In this document: piece after piece, positions 8,699 through 16,047 of the stretch
How the letters are laid out: each line of letters opens with the position of its first letter
Position numbering within the stretch: position 1 is the stretch's first letter
Origin: Erwinia sp. SLM-02
GTDB lineage: Bacteria; Pseudomonadota; Gammaproteobacteria; Enterobacterales; Enterobacteriaceae
Reading direction: 5' to 3'
Length of the DNA stretch: 64,000 nucleotides
Assembly: GCF_037450285.1 (NCBI RefSeq)
Contig: NZ_JAQISN010000006.1
Location: forward strand, 62,001 to 126,000
Notes under the pieces: generated by a model
Told to the model about the DNA's origin: nothing
The model's input: only the letters and a program-made list of their open reading frames with translations
Databases searched by the model: none
Translations under genes and position numbers: made by a program

Positions 8699-9730
8699 AT
8701 GAAAGCGTTAGCCAAACTGCACGCCCGACCGGGCATCTGGATGCTCAATGATGCCCCGATACCCGAGCCGGGGCACAACGATGTGTTAATCAAAATCCGT
8801 AAAACGGCGATCTGCGGCACCGACGTGCATATCTATAACTGGGATGCCTGGTCGCAGAAGACGATCCCCGTGCCGATGATCACCGGGCACGAGTACGTGG
8901 GAGAGGTGGTAGCAGTGGGGCAGGAAGTGGTCGGTTTCCGCCCCGGCGACCGGGTTTCCGGCGAGGGGCACATTACCTGCGGGCACTGCCGTAACTGTCG
9001 GGGAGGGCGCACCCACCTGTGCCGCAATGCCATTGGCGTTGGCGTGAATCGTCAGGGCTGTTTTGCCGAATATCTGTCTATTCCGGCGGTTAACGCCTTC
9101 AAAATTCCCGACAATATTCCGGACGACCTGGCGGCCATCTTCGATCCCTTCGGCAACGCGGTACATACGGCGCTCTCTTTCGATCTGGTTGGCGAGGACG
9201 TATTGATTACCGGTGCAGGGCCGATCGGTATTATGGCGGCGGCCATCTGTCGCCACGTTGGCGCGCGGCATGTGGTGATCACCGACGTTAACGTATACCG
9301 GCTGGCGCTGGCGAAAAAAATGGGCGTGACCCGGGCGGTTGACGTCAGCCGGGAGGATCTGACGTCGGTGATGAGTGAACTGGGGATGACGGAGGGCTTT
9401 GATATCGGGCTGGAGATGTCGGGCGTACCTGCTGCTTTTCGTTCCATGCTGGGGGTGATGAACCACGGCGGGCGCATAGCCATGCTGGGCATTCCCTCAG
9501 AGGAGATGGCCATCGACTGGAATCAGGTGATTTTCAAGGGGCTGTTTATCAAAGGTATTTATGGCCGGGAGATGTTTGAAACCTGGTACAAAATGGTGGC
9601 GCTGCTGCAGTCCGGGCTGGATTTAACGCCGATAATTACTCATCGCTTCGACATCGATGATTTCCAGCAGGGATTTGATGAAATGCGATCCGGCCATTCG
9701 GGTAAGGTGATTCTGAACTGGTCGTCGTAA
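8699..9730 (+). CDS. tdh: L-threonine 3-dehydrogenase
   Basis: Tdh oxidises L-threonine to 2-amino-3-ketobutyrate with NAD+, feeding Kbl. The 343-residue protein is a zinc medium-chain dehydrogenase. Catalytic zinc ligands C39 (ICGTDVH) and H64-E65 (GHEYVGE) are present. Structural zinc cysteines are C94, C97, C100 and C108 (GHITCGHCRNCRGGRTHLC). The NAD-binding glycine motif is ITGAGPIGIMAAA. The ATG at 8699 is chosen over an overlapping GTG at 8696 because it agrees with E. coli Tdh and has an ideal AGGAGG sequence ahead of it. Confidence 0.97.
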   Translation: MKALAKLHARPGIWMLNDAPIPEPGHNDVLIKIRKTAICGTDVHIYNWDAWSQKTIPVPMITGHEYVGEVVAVGQEVVGFRPGDRVSGEGHITCGHCRNCRGGRTHLCRNAIGVGVNRQGCFAEYLSIPAVNAFKIPDNIPDDLAAIFDPFGNAVHTALSFDLVGEDVLITGAGPIGIMAAAICRHVGARHVVITDVNVYRLALAKKMGVTRAVDVSREDLTSVMSELGMTEGFDIGLEMSGVPAAFRSMLGVMNHGGRIAMLGIPSEEMAIDWNQVIFKGLFIKGIYGREMFETWYKMVALLQSGLDLTPIITHRFDIDDFQQGFDEMRSGHSGKVILNWSS

Positions 9731-9734
9731 AACG

Positions 9735-9760
9735 TTGCCGCCAGCAGGCGCTGGCGGCAA
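9735..9760. terminator. Convergent hairpin between tdh and yibQ
   Basis: A perfect 11-base-pair GC-rich stem (TTGCCGCCAGC / GCTGGCGGCAA) with a four-base AGGC loop starts 5 bases after the tdh stop and ends just before the yibQ stop on the other strand. There is no clear T-tract on either side, so it may stop transcription weakly or protect mRNA 3' ends. Confidence 0.6.
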
Positions 9761-9765
9761 TGGGA

Positions 9766-10701
9766 TTATCGTGTGAAATCAGGCTTTAATCCCGAAAACT
9801 GCTGCGACAGCGTTTTCAGTAGCGGGCTGTTGGCAACACTTTCAGCAACAATCCCCAGTGCCAGCGTGGCCGGAACCGGCGGGGTTTTCACCGGGCAGTT
9901 TTTGCCCACGCGGAACGGATTGCGCGGTTTGGCGGGCTGAGATTGCGTATCCGCCGGCAGCGGCGCGTTGCTGTAATGCTGCGGTTCGTTAAGCAGCTGG
10001 CTTGGACGCACCAGCGTGATATCGGCAGGCAGGGTTGGCAGCATCTGCTGCAGCACGCGTACCGTTGTGGGATGGGGATGCCCAATCGCGATAGCCGAGC
10101 CGTCCCGCTGAGCCAGCTTTACCGCCCGGGTAAACTGCCTGCGGATATCCGCCTCATTCTGCGTATCATCCAGGAATACGCGACGCTTGATCACCCTGAC
10201 GCTGGTTCCGGCGGCGGCGCGCGTTGACTGGCTGTTGCCGATGGTCATGCTGTCGAGGAAATAAAAGTTATAGCGGTCAAGGACCTGCATCACCTTTTGC
10301 ATACCGGGCAGGCTGGAGGTCATTGCGCTGCCCATATGGTTATTCAGCCCAACGGCATAGGGGACGTCTGCGGCGGCCTCGCGGACGATGCGCGCAATTT
10401 CATCCACGGACATGTCCGGGCGCAGGGTATCTTTTTCCAGGGGTTGTTTGCTGAGCGGGGCCATCGGCAGGTGGATGAGCACTTCATGCCCGCGCTGGTG
10501 GGCCTTGGTGGCCATCTCCCGCGCGTGCGGCGCATTAGGCAGCACCGCGACGGAAATGGCCGCAGGCATCTGCAGCACCTGATTCTCCTGCGCGGGGCGA
10601 TAGCCAAAATCATCGATCACGATGGAAAGCTTTCCGGCAAACGACGGGCTGGTCATGAGCAGTGCAACCAGCAGGCCGCTGAATTTCCTTAACTGAAACA
10701 A
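9766..10701 (-). CDS. yibQ: YibQ, putative periplasmic divergent polysaccharide deacetylase
   Basis: The protein has a signal peptide (about residues 1-22, ending SPSFA before GKLSIVIDDFGY) and then a divergent polysaccharide deacetylase domain (DUF610) with IDDFGY, HLPM and GHPHPTT motifs placed as in E. coli YibQ. Its substrate is not established. The C-terminal 80 residues are proline-rich and divergent. A TTG start at 10701 is preferred, as AGGAAG lies 6 bases ahead and it begins 2 bases past the envC stop. A GTG at 10719 would add six residues and overlap envC but lacks a ribosome binding site. The envC-yibQ pairing is conserved in enterobacteria. Confidence 0.88.
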   Translation of the reverse strand: MFQLRKFSGLLVALLMTSPSFAGKLSIVIDDFGYRPAQENQVLQMPAAISVAVLPNAPHAREMATKAHQRGHEVLIHLPMAPLSKQPLEKDTLRPDMSVDEIARIVREAAADVPYAVGLNNHMGSAMTSSLPGMQKVMQVLDRYNFYFLDSMTIGNSQSTRAAAGTSVRVIKRRVFLDDTQNEADIRRQFTRAVKLAQRDGSAIAIGHPHPTTVRVLQQMLPTLPADITLVRPSQLLNEPQHYSNAPLPADTQSQPAKPRNPFRVGKNCPVKTPPVPATLALGIVAESVANSPLLKTLSQQFSGLKPDFTR

Positions 10702-10703
10702 AC

Positions 10704-12011
10704 TTATCTTCCTAACCACGGCAGTGGATTAACGGCCTGTCCCTGGCGGCGGATTTCGAAATAGAGTGAAGGCGTGCCGCGGCCACCGCTGTTGCCGACC
10801 AGCGCGATGGGCTGTCCTGCCCTGACCTGGGTTCCCACGCTCACCAGCGCACTCTGATTATAGCCATACAGGCTCATATCACCCTTACCGTGCTCCACGA
10901 CGACAACCAGCCCGTAGCCCTGCAGCCAGTCGGCCATCAGCACCCGGCCATCGGCGATCGCCTTCACTTCCGTTCCTTCCGGCGCGGCGATCACCAGGCC
11001 CTTCCAGCGTAGCTCGCCCTGCAGCTGTTCACCAAAGCGGTGTTCAATACTGCCGCGCACTGGCCACAGTGCCTGTCCTGCCGGCCGGCCAAGCCCACCG
11101 GTGCGGGAAACCAGTGCCCGCTCGCTTTCGGTAGGCTTATAGGTGGTGCCTTTACGCTTCGCCTGCGCTTCACGCTCGCGGACCTTCTGCGCCTCACGGG
11201 CTTCGCGCTCGGCACGGGCTTTCGCTTCCCGTTCGGCTTTGGCTATCTTGTCGCGCAGGCGGCTTTCGTTCTGCCGCAGCTCGACAAGCTGTGCCTGGTC
11301 TTTCTCAAGGGAGGATTCCAGCGTTGTCAGCGTCTTTTTCCGCGCCTGCCGCGCACCCTCAAGCTTTTGCTGCTGCGTCTGCTGCTGTTCAAGCAGGGAT
11401 TTTTGCTGCGCCTGCTTGTCTACCAGGCTGGCTTTTTGTGCGGAAAGATCGCTGCGGGTTTGCTTCAGCTCATCGATGGATTTTTGCCGGGCATCGTTGA
11501 GATAGCCGAAATAGGCCAGCATGCGCTCGCTGCGCTGGCTCTCTTCGCCGCTGAGGATCAGCTGCAGGCCGCTGTGCTGACCCTGGCGGAAAGCGGCATC
11601 CAGCTGCTGCGCCAGCATCGATTCCTGCTGCTGCTGCTGCTTCTGAAGCTTGCTGATGGAGGCGGTGAGGGAACTGATATCTTTACTCAGTGAACCCAAA
11701 CCCGACTGCGTTTCACGCAGCTGGCGGCTGGCCTGAGCGATGACTTTTTCCTGAGCCTGGAGCTGATCGATAAGTTTGCTGCGCTGCTGTTTTTGCAGCT
11801 GGACGCTTTTCTCTTTTTCAGCGATATCCTGCTGGATACTCTGCAGTTGTGACTTGTTGTCTTCGGCGGCGGAGGCAGAAAAAGACCACAGCAATGCGCT
11901 GGTGCACAGGACACTGACGGTCAGGATGGACAAGCTTGCACGTAGCGATGGCGCAGATGCCGGCTTGTTACGTGGGGTCCATGAATGTATCACTGTTGCT
12001 TTTTCCCTCAT
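10704..12011 (-). CDS. envC: Murein hydrolase activator EnvC
   Basis: EnvC is the periplasmic activator of amidases AmiA and AmiB at the division septum, recruited by FtsEX. The 435-residue protein has a signal sequence ending SFSASA at about residue 48, a long coiled-coil region rich in Q, K and E (about residues 50-280), and a C-terminal LytM (M23) domain with YGLVVVVEHGKGDMSLYGY. As in other EnvC proteins this domain looks degenerate and non-catalytic. The exact start is uncertain: the ATG used has only a weak TAAG ahead. In E. coli gpmM lies directly upstream; here it does not. Confidence 0.95.
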   Translation of the reverse strand: MREKATVIHSWTPRNKPASAPSLRASLSILTVSVLCTSALLWSFSASAAEDNKSQLQSIQQDIAEKEKSVQLQKQQRSKLIDQLQAQEKVIAQASRQLRETQSGLGSLSKDISSLTASISKLQKQQQQQESMLAQQLDAAFRQGQHSGLQLILSGEESQRSERMLAYFGYLNDARQKSIDELKQTRSDLSAQKASLVDKQAQQKSLLEQQQTQQQKLEGARQARKKTLTTLESSLEKDQAQLVELRQNESRLRDKIAKAEREAKARAEREAREAQKVREREAQAKRKGTTYKPTESERALVSRTGGLGRPAGQALWPVRGSIEHRFGEQLQGELRWKGLVIAAPEGTEVKAIADGRVLMADWLQGYGLVVVVEHGKGDMSLYGYNQSALVSVGTQVRAGQPIALVGNSGGRGTPSLYFEIRRQGQAVNPLPWLGR

Positions 12012-12363
12012 AGCTTAGGATTATTCCACGATGAACAGCAGCTTACCAGCCATCTCTACCGGGTTTTCAGTTACTGACAGTAACAGTAATTGCGACTCAG
12101 TACGGGATTTTCACGCGGCCGGCACGCTTCTCACAACGTCGAGAGACTTCGGCCATTATGGCCGACTGCGCAACAAATAACCGTTCAGGATCGATACACT
12201 GTTATCTCAGGATAGTATTTTTCACATAAGGCAACTTTTTTTTGTAATCTGCCGCAGAAAACATAACTCTGAGCAGCTTATCGACTGTACATGACAGCCC
12301 TGGCAGGTATACTCAGAAGCCTTATTTTTAGCTTATTAACCCTTCCGGGAGTTGTTACCCCTC
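12012..12363. other. Divergent envC-yibN intergenic region
   Basis: This 352-base stretch separates envC (minus) and yibN (plus). It holds no recognisable gene. A 49-codon open frame (12031-12180) has a weak AGGA sequence but no family resemblance. A 15-base palindrome (CGGCCATTATGGCCG, 12150-12164) is present. The GGGAG at 12347-12351 is the likely ribosome binding site of yibN. In E. coli the phosphoglycerate mutase gene gpmM occupies this place, upstream of envC. Confidence 0.6.
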
Positions 12364-12795
12364 ATGCAAGATATTATGCAGTTTGCAGGCAATCACACAA
12401 TTTTAAGTCTGGCGTGGGTTGTTTTGCTGGTTTTGGTGATCGTGACTACCGTTAAGGGTCTGTTCTCCAAAGTAAAAACGATTAGCCGCGGTGAAGCGAC
12501 CCGTTTAATCAACAAAGAAGATGCCGTGGTTGTAGATGTGCGTGGGCGCGATGACTTCCGTAAAGGCCATATTTCAAATGCCATTAACGTACTGGCTGCA
12601 GATATCAAAAAAGGCAGCTTCAGCGAACTGGAAAAACACAAAGCGCAGCCGGTGATTGTGGTTTGTGCCACCGGCACCTCGGCAAATGAATCCGCGTCGC
12701 AGCTGAACGCTGCCGGATTTGCGCAGGTGTATGTGCTGAAAGACGGCGTTTCCGGCTGGAGCGGCGAGAATCTGCCGCTGGTTCGCGGTAAGTAA
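12364..12795 (+). CDS. yibN: YibN, membrane-anchored rhodanese-domain protein
   Basis: The 143-residue protein matches E. coli YibN in length. It has one N-terminal membrane helix (about residues 12-30) followed by a rhodanese fold (EATRLINKEDAVVVDVR, then RKGHISNAINV). A cysteine, C101, sits at the sulfur-carrying loop position (VVCATGTSAN), so a sulfurtransferase reaction is possible. The ATG at 12364 is chosen by length; an in-frame TTG four codons upstream overlaps the ribosome binding site. It precedes grxC and secB, suggesting a link to membrane-protein or thiol biology, but the physiological role is not established from the sequence. Confidence 0.92.
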   Translation: MQDIMQFAGNHTILSLAWVVLLVLVIVTTVKGLFSKVKTISRGEATRLINKEDAVVVDVRGRDDFRKGHISNAINVLAADIKKGSFSELEKHKAQPVIVVCATGTSANESASQLNAAGFAQVYVLKDGVSGWSGENLPLVRGK

Positions 12796-12812
12796 ACTTC
12801 AGGAGTGTCGGC

Positions 12813-13067
12813 ATGGCTAACATTGAGATCTATACCAAAGCGACCTGTCCTTTCTGCCATCGGGCCAAAGCGCTGTTGGATCAGAAAGGCGTGAGCTACC
12901 TCGAGATCCCGATTGATGGGGATGCCGAACTGCGTGAAGTAATGATCAAACGCAGCGGCCGGACTACCGTTCCTCAAATTTTTATTGATGCACAGCACAT
13001 TGGCGGCTGTGACGATCTCTTTGCGCTCGACGGCCGCGGCGGTCTTGACCCGCTGTTAAAAAAGTAA
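12813..13067 (+). CDS. grxC: Glutaredoxin 3
   Basis: GrxC reduces disulfides and mixed disulfides in the cytoplasm using glutathione. The 84-residue protein is a single thioredoxin-fold domain with the dithiol active site C12-P-F-C15. The cis-proline segment TVPQIFID and the glutathione-binding GGCDDL follow. AGGAG lies 7 bases ahead of the ATG. It is in the conserved yibN-grxC-secB-gpsA-cysE order. Confidence 0.97.
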   Translation: MANIEIYTKATCPFCHRAKALLDQKGVSYLEIPIDGDAELREVMIKRSGRTTVPQIFIDAQHIGGCDDLFALDGRGGLDPLLKK

Positions 13068-13150
13068 CGGGCTGAGCACGCACTGAGCGCTCACAGACTG
13101 AATAACACTGCGGCACAATAACGGATTATTAACCCATAGGATTACGTATC

Positions 13151-13612
13151 ATGTCAGAACAAAACAACACCGAGATGGCTTTCCAGATCCAGCGTATCTA
13201 CACCAAGGATATTTCTTTTGAAGCGCCAAACGCTCCACAAGTATTCCAGAAAGAGTGGGAACCTGAAGTTAAACTGGATCTCGATACCGCGTCGACTCAG
13301 CTGGCTGATGACGTGTATGAAGTGGTACTGCGCGTCACCGTTACCGCGACGGTAAACGATGAAGCCGCATTCCTGTGTGAAGTTCAGCAGGCGGGTATTT
13401 TCTCCGTTAGCGGTATCGAAGGCACGCAGATGGCGCACTGCCTGGGCGCATACTGCCCGAATATCCTGTTCCCGTATGCCCGTGAATGCATCACCAGCCT
13501 GGTTTCTCGCGGTACGTTCCCGCAGCTGAATCTTGCACCGGTTAACTTCGACGCGCTGTTTATGAACTATCTGCAGCAGTCAGAAGGTGCAGCGCCGCAG
13601 CAGGATGCTTAA
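13151..13612 (+). CDS. secB: Protein-export chaperone SecB
   Basis: SecB is a tetrameric cytoplasmic chaperone that keeps preproteins unfolded and delivers them to SecA. The 153-residue protein is of usual length. Family segments include FQIQRIYTKDISFEAPNAP at the N-terminus and LGAYCPNILFPYARECI, the conserved tetramer-interface and SecA-contact region. A TAGGA sequence precedes the ATG. The stop codon overlaps the gpsA start (TAATG), implying translational coupling to gpsA. Confidence 0.98.
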   Translation: MSEQNNTEMAFQIQRIYTKDISFEAPNAPQVFQKEWEPEVKLDLDTASTQLADDVYEVVLRVTVTATVNDEAAFLCEVQQAGIFSVSGIEGTQMAHCLGAYCPNILFPYARECITSLVSRGTFPQLNLAPVNFDALFMNYLQQSEGAAPQQDA

Positions 13613-14631
13613 TGCGTAACTCTCATGCTTCCATGAGCGTCATCGGTGCCGGCTCGTACGGCACCGCCCTGGCGATTACGCTGGCTCGTAACGGCCACGA
13701 AGTGGTGCTGTGGGGACATAACCCGCAGCATCAGGCACAGTTACAGGCCGATCGTTGTAACACCGCTTTTCTTCCCGATGTGCCTTTCCCTGATACCCTA
13801 CAGATAGAAACCGACCTGGCGAAAGCGATTGCTGCCAGCCGGGATTTGCTGGTAGTGGTGCCGAGCCACGTATTCGGTGACGTTCTGCAGCAGATCAAAC
13901 CGCATCTGCGTGCGGACTCCCGTCTGGTGTGGGCGACAAAAGGCCTGGAGAAAGAGACCGGCCGCCTGCTGCAGGATGTTGCGCGTGAAATCCTTGGCGA
14001 CACGATCCCGCTGGCGGTGATCTCCGGCCCGACCTTTGCCAAAGAACTGGCTGCGGGTTTGCCAACGGCCATTGCCCTGGCGGCAACCGACAGCGTGTTC
14101 GCAGATGAATTACAGCAGCTGCTGCACTGTGGTAAAAGTTTCCGGGTATACAACAACCCTGATTTTATCGGCGTTCAGCTCGGCGGCGCGGTGAAAAACG
14201 TCATCGCTATCGGAGCGGGAATGTCGGATGGTATTGGCTTTGGTGCCAATGCCCGTACGGCGCTGATTACCCGAGGCCTGGCTGAAATGAGCCGCCTGGG
14301 AGCCGCACTGGGAGCGGATCCCACCACGTTTATGGGTATGGCTGGTCTGGGTGACCTGGTGCTGACCTGTACCGACAACCAGTCGCGCAACCGTCGTTTT
14401 GGCATGATGCTGGGCCAGGGCGCAGATGTTGAAGGTGCCCAGCACACCATCGGTCAGGTGGTGGAAGGTTTTCGCAACACCAAAGAAGTGAAAGCGCTGG
14501 CTGCGCGTTTCGGTGTTGAAATGCCAATCACCGAGCAGATTTATCAGGTACTTTACTGTGGTAAGAATGCGCGCGAGGCGGCGTTAAGCTTGCTTGGGCG
14601 TACCAGGAAAGATGAGAACAGCGGTAGCTGA
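13612..14631 (+). CDS. gpsA: Glycerol-3-phosphate dehydrogenase [NAD(P)+]
   Basis: GpsA reduces dihydroxyacetone phosphate to sn-glycerol 3-phosphate for phospholipid synthesis. The 339 residues match the usual size. The Rossmann motif is VIGAGSYGTALAI at residues 10-22. Other hallmarks are TKGLEKETG, ISGPTFAKELAAG and the catalytic-lysine region GGAVKNVIAIGAG. Its ATG shares bases with the secB stop. A rho-independent terminator follows before cysE. Confidence 0.97.
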   Translation: MRNSHASMSVIGAGSYGTALAITLARNGHEVVLWGHNPQHQAQLQADRCNTAFLPDVPFPDTLQIETDLAKAIAASRDLLVVVPSHVFGDVLQQIKPHLRADSRLVWATKGLEKETGRLLQDVAREILGDTIPLAVISGPTFAKELAAGLPTAIALAATDSVFADELQQLLHCGKSFRVYNNPDFIGVQLGGAVKNVIAIGAGMSDGIGFGANARTALITRGLAEMSRLGAALGADPTTFMGMAGLGDLVLTCTDNQSRNRRFGMMLGQGADVEGAQHTIGQVVEGFRNTKEVKALAARFGVEMPITEQIYQVLYCGKNAREAALSLLGRTRKDENSGS

Positions 14632-14658
14632 ATTCGCATTCATCGTACCGCCGTCTGC

Positions 14659-14684
14659 TGGCGTCCCGATCGGACGCCATTTTT
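14659..14684 (+). terminator. Rho-independent terminator after gpsA
   Basis: An 8-base-pair stem (TGGCGTCC / GGACGCCA) with a five-base loop is followed by five T residues. It lies between gpsA and cysE and ends 15 bases before the cysE start, so cysE may depend on read-through or on a promoter within gpsA. Confidence 0.8.
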
Positions 14685-14699
14685 AATGGGGAGTGAGTC

Positions 14700-15521
14700 A
14701 TGTCGTGTGTAGAGCCTGAACTGATCTGGGATAACATCAAAACGGAAGCGCGTGCGCTGGCCGATTGTGAACCTATGCTGGCCAGTTTTTACCACGCTAC
14801 CCTGCTCAAGCATGACAATCTCGGCAGCGCGCTGAGCTATATGCTGGCTAACAAGCTGGCGAATCCGATCATGCCGGCGATCGCCATCCGTGAAGTTATC
14901 CAGGATGCCTATTCGCAGGATCCGTCGATGATTGTCTCCGCCGCCTGCGATATCCAGGCGGTGCGCCAGCGCGACCCGGCGATCGATAAATACTCGACGC
15001 CGTTACTTTATCTGAAAGGTTTCCACGCGCTGCAGGCGTATCGCATTGGCCACTGGCTGTGGCATCAGGGCCGTCGTGCGCTGGCGGTATATCTGCAGAA
15101 CGAAGTGTCCGTCTCGTTTGCCGTGGATATTCACCCGGCGGCGAAAATTGGCCGCGGTATCATGCTTGACCACGCCACGGGGATTGTTGTGGGTGAAACG
15201 GCGGTTATCGAAGACGATGTCTCTATCCTGCAGTCCGTTACCCTTGGTGGTACCGGTAAAACCAGCGGCGATCGCCACCCGAAGATCCGTCAGGGAGTGA
15301 TGATTGGCGCAGGCGCGAAGATCCTCGGCAATATCGAAGTTGGCCAGGGCGCGAAGATCGGTGCGGGTTCCGTCGTTCTGCAACCGGTGCCGCCGCACAC
15401 GACCGCGGCCGGCGTCCCGGCGCGTATTGTCGGCAAGCCTAACAGCGATATGCCATCAATGGATATGGACCAGCACTTTAACGGCATGGTGCCAGGCTTC
15501 GAGTTCGGTGACGGGATCTGA
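14700..15521 (+). CDS. cysE: Serine O-acetyltransferase
   Basis: CysE acetylates L-serine with acetyl-CoA to O-acetylserine, the carbon skeleton for cysteine. The 273-residue protein is the usual length. An N-terminal alpha-helical domain is followed by a left-handed parallel beta-helix of hexapeptide repeats (about residues 140-240: DIHPAAKIGRGIMLDHATG, GAKILGNIEVGQGAKIGAGS). The catalytic histidine and aspartate lie in the LDHATG and DIHPAA segments. The C-terminal tail that binds cysteine synthase in other species ends here in GDGI, with the terminal isoleucine retained. GGGGAG lies ahead of the ATG. Confidence 0.97.
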   Translation: MSCVEPELIWDNIKTEARALADCEPMLASFYHATLLKHDNLGSALSYMLANKLANPIMPAIAIREVIQDAYSQDPSMIVSAACDIQAVRQRDPAIDKYSTPLLYLKGFHALQAYRIGHWLWHQGRRALAVYLQNEVSVSFAVDIHPAAKIGRGIMLDHATGIVVGETAVIEDDVSILQSVTLGGTGKTSGDRHPKIRQGVMIGAGAKILGNIEVGQGAKIGAGSVVLQPVPPHTTAAGVPARIVGKPNSDMPSMDMDQHFNGMVPGFEFGDGI

Positions 15522-15535
15522 GCCTGGCTCAAATC

Positions 15536-16009
15536 TCAGCTTCTCAGCAACGCACCCGCATAGCCGAGCTGCCGCCACGCTTCATACACCACCACCGATA
15601 CCGCATTTGACAGGTTCATGCTGCGGCTTTCTGCCATCATTGGGATCCGAATTTTTTGCTGTGCGGGCAGGGCATCCAGAATGCTCGCCGGCAGGCCGCG
15701 CGTTTCCGGGCCAAACAGCAGATAATCGCCATCCTGATAGCTTACCGCGCTGTGGGCAGGGGTTCCCTTGGTGGTGAGTGCAAACAGGCGCTCAGGCGCT
15801 TCTGCGGCGACAAACGCCTCATAGTTTGCATGATGCTTAATGGCGGTGAATTCGTGGTAGTCCAGCCCGGCGCGGCGCAGTCGTTTATCATCCCAGGCAA
15901 AACCCAGCGGCTCGATAAGATGCAGCTGAAAGCCGGTATTGGCGCACAGGCGAATAATATTGCCGGTATTCGGCGGAATTTCAGGTTCGAATAAAACGAT
16001 ATGTAGCAT
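15536..16009 (-). CDS. trmL: tRNA (cytidine/uridine 2'-O-)-methyltransferase TrmL
   Basis: TrmL methylates the ribose of the wobble nucleotide of two tRNA-Leu species. The 157-residue protein is a minimal SPOUT methyltransferase with the trefoil-knot motifs FGPETRGLP and MNLSNAVSVVVYEAWRQLGY at the C-terminus and NTGNIIRLCANTGF at the N-terminus. It is convergent with cysE, as in E. coli. Its GAGGG ribosome binding site is inside the 3' arm of a strong hairpin that lies between cpxA and trmL. Confidence 0.96.
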   Translation of the reverse strand: MLHIVLFEPEIPPNTGNIIRLCANTGFQLHLIEPLGFAWDDKRLRRAGLDYHEFTAIKHHANYEAFVAAEAPERLFALTTKGTPAHSAVSYQDGDYLLFGPETRGLPASILDALPAQQKIRIPMMAESRSMNLSNAVSVVVYEAWRQLGYAGALLRS

Positions 16010-16013
16010 GGAA

Positions 16014-16035
16014 CGGCCCTCTGATACGAGGGCCG
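16014..16035 (-). promoter_or_regulatory. Hairpin covering the trmL ribosome binding site
   Basis: A perfect 8-base-pair stem (CGGCCCTC / GAGGGCCG on the minus strand) with a six-base loop lies 12 bases after the cpxA stop and 4 bases before the trmL ATG. It could serve as the end hairpin of cpxRA, though no T-tract follows. The 3' arm holds the only good ribosome binding site for trmL (GAGGG, 7 bases from the ATG), so it may also hold down trmL translation. Confidence 0.55.
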
Positions 16036-16047
16036 AAGGATAGCAAA

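Noticed and set aside
12031..12180. A 49-codon open frame upstream of yibN in the envC-yibN gap
   Set aside because: It has only a weak ribosome binding site, no recognisable family, and ordinary length for chance; it contains a palindrome and is not a remnant of gpmM.
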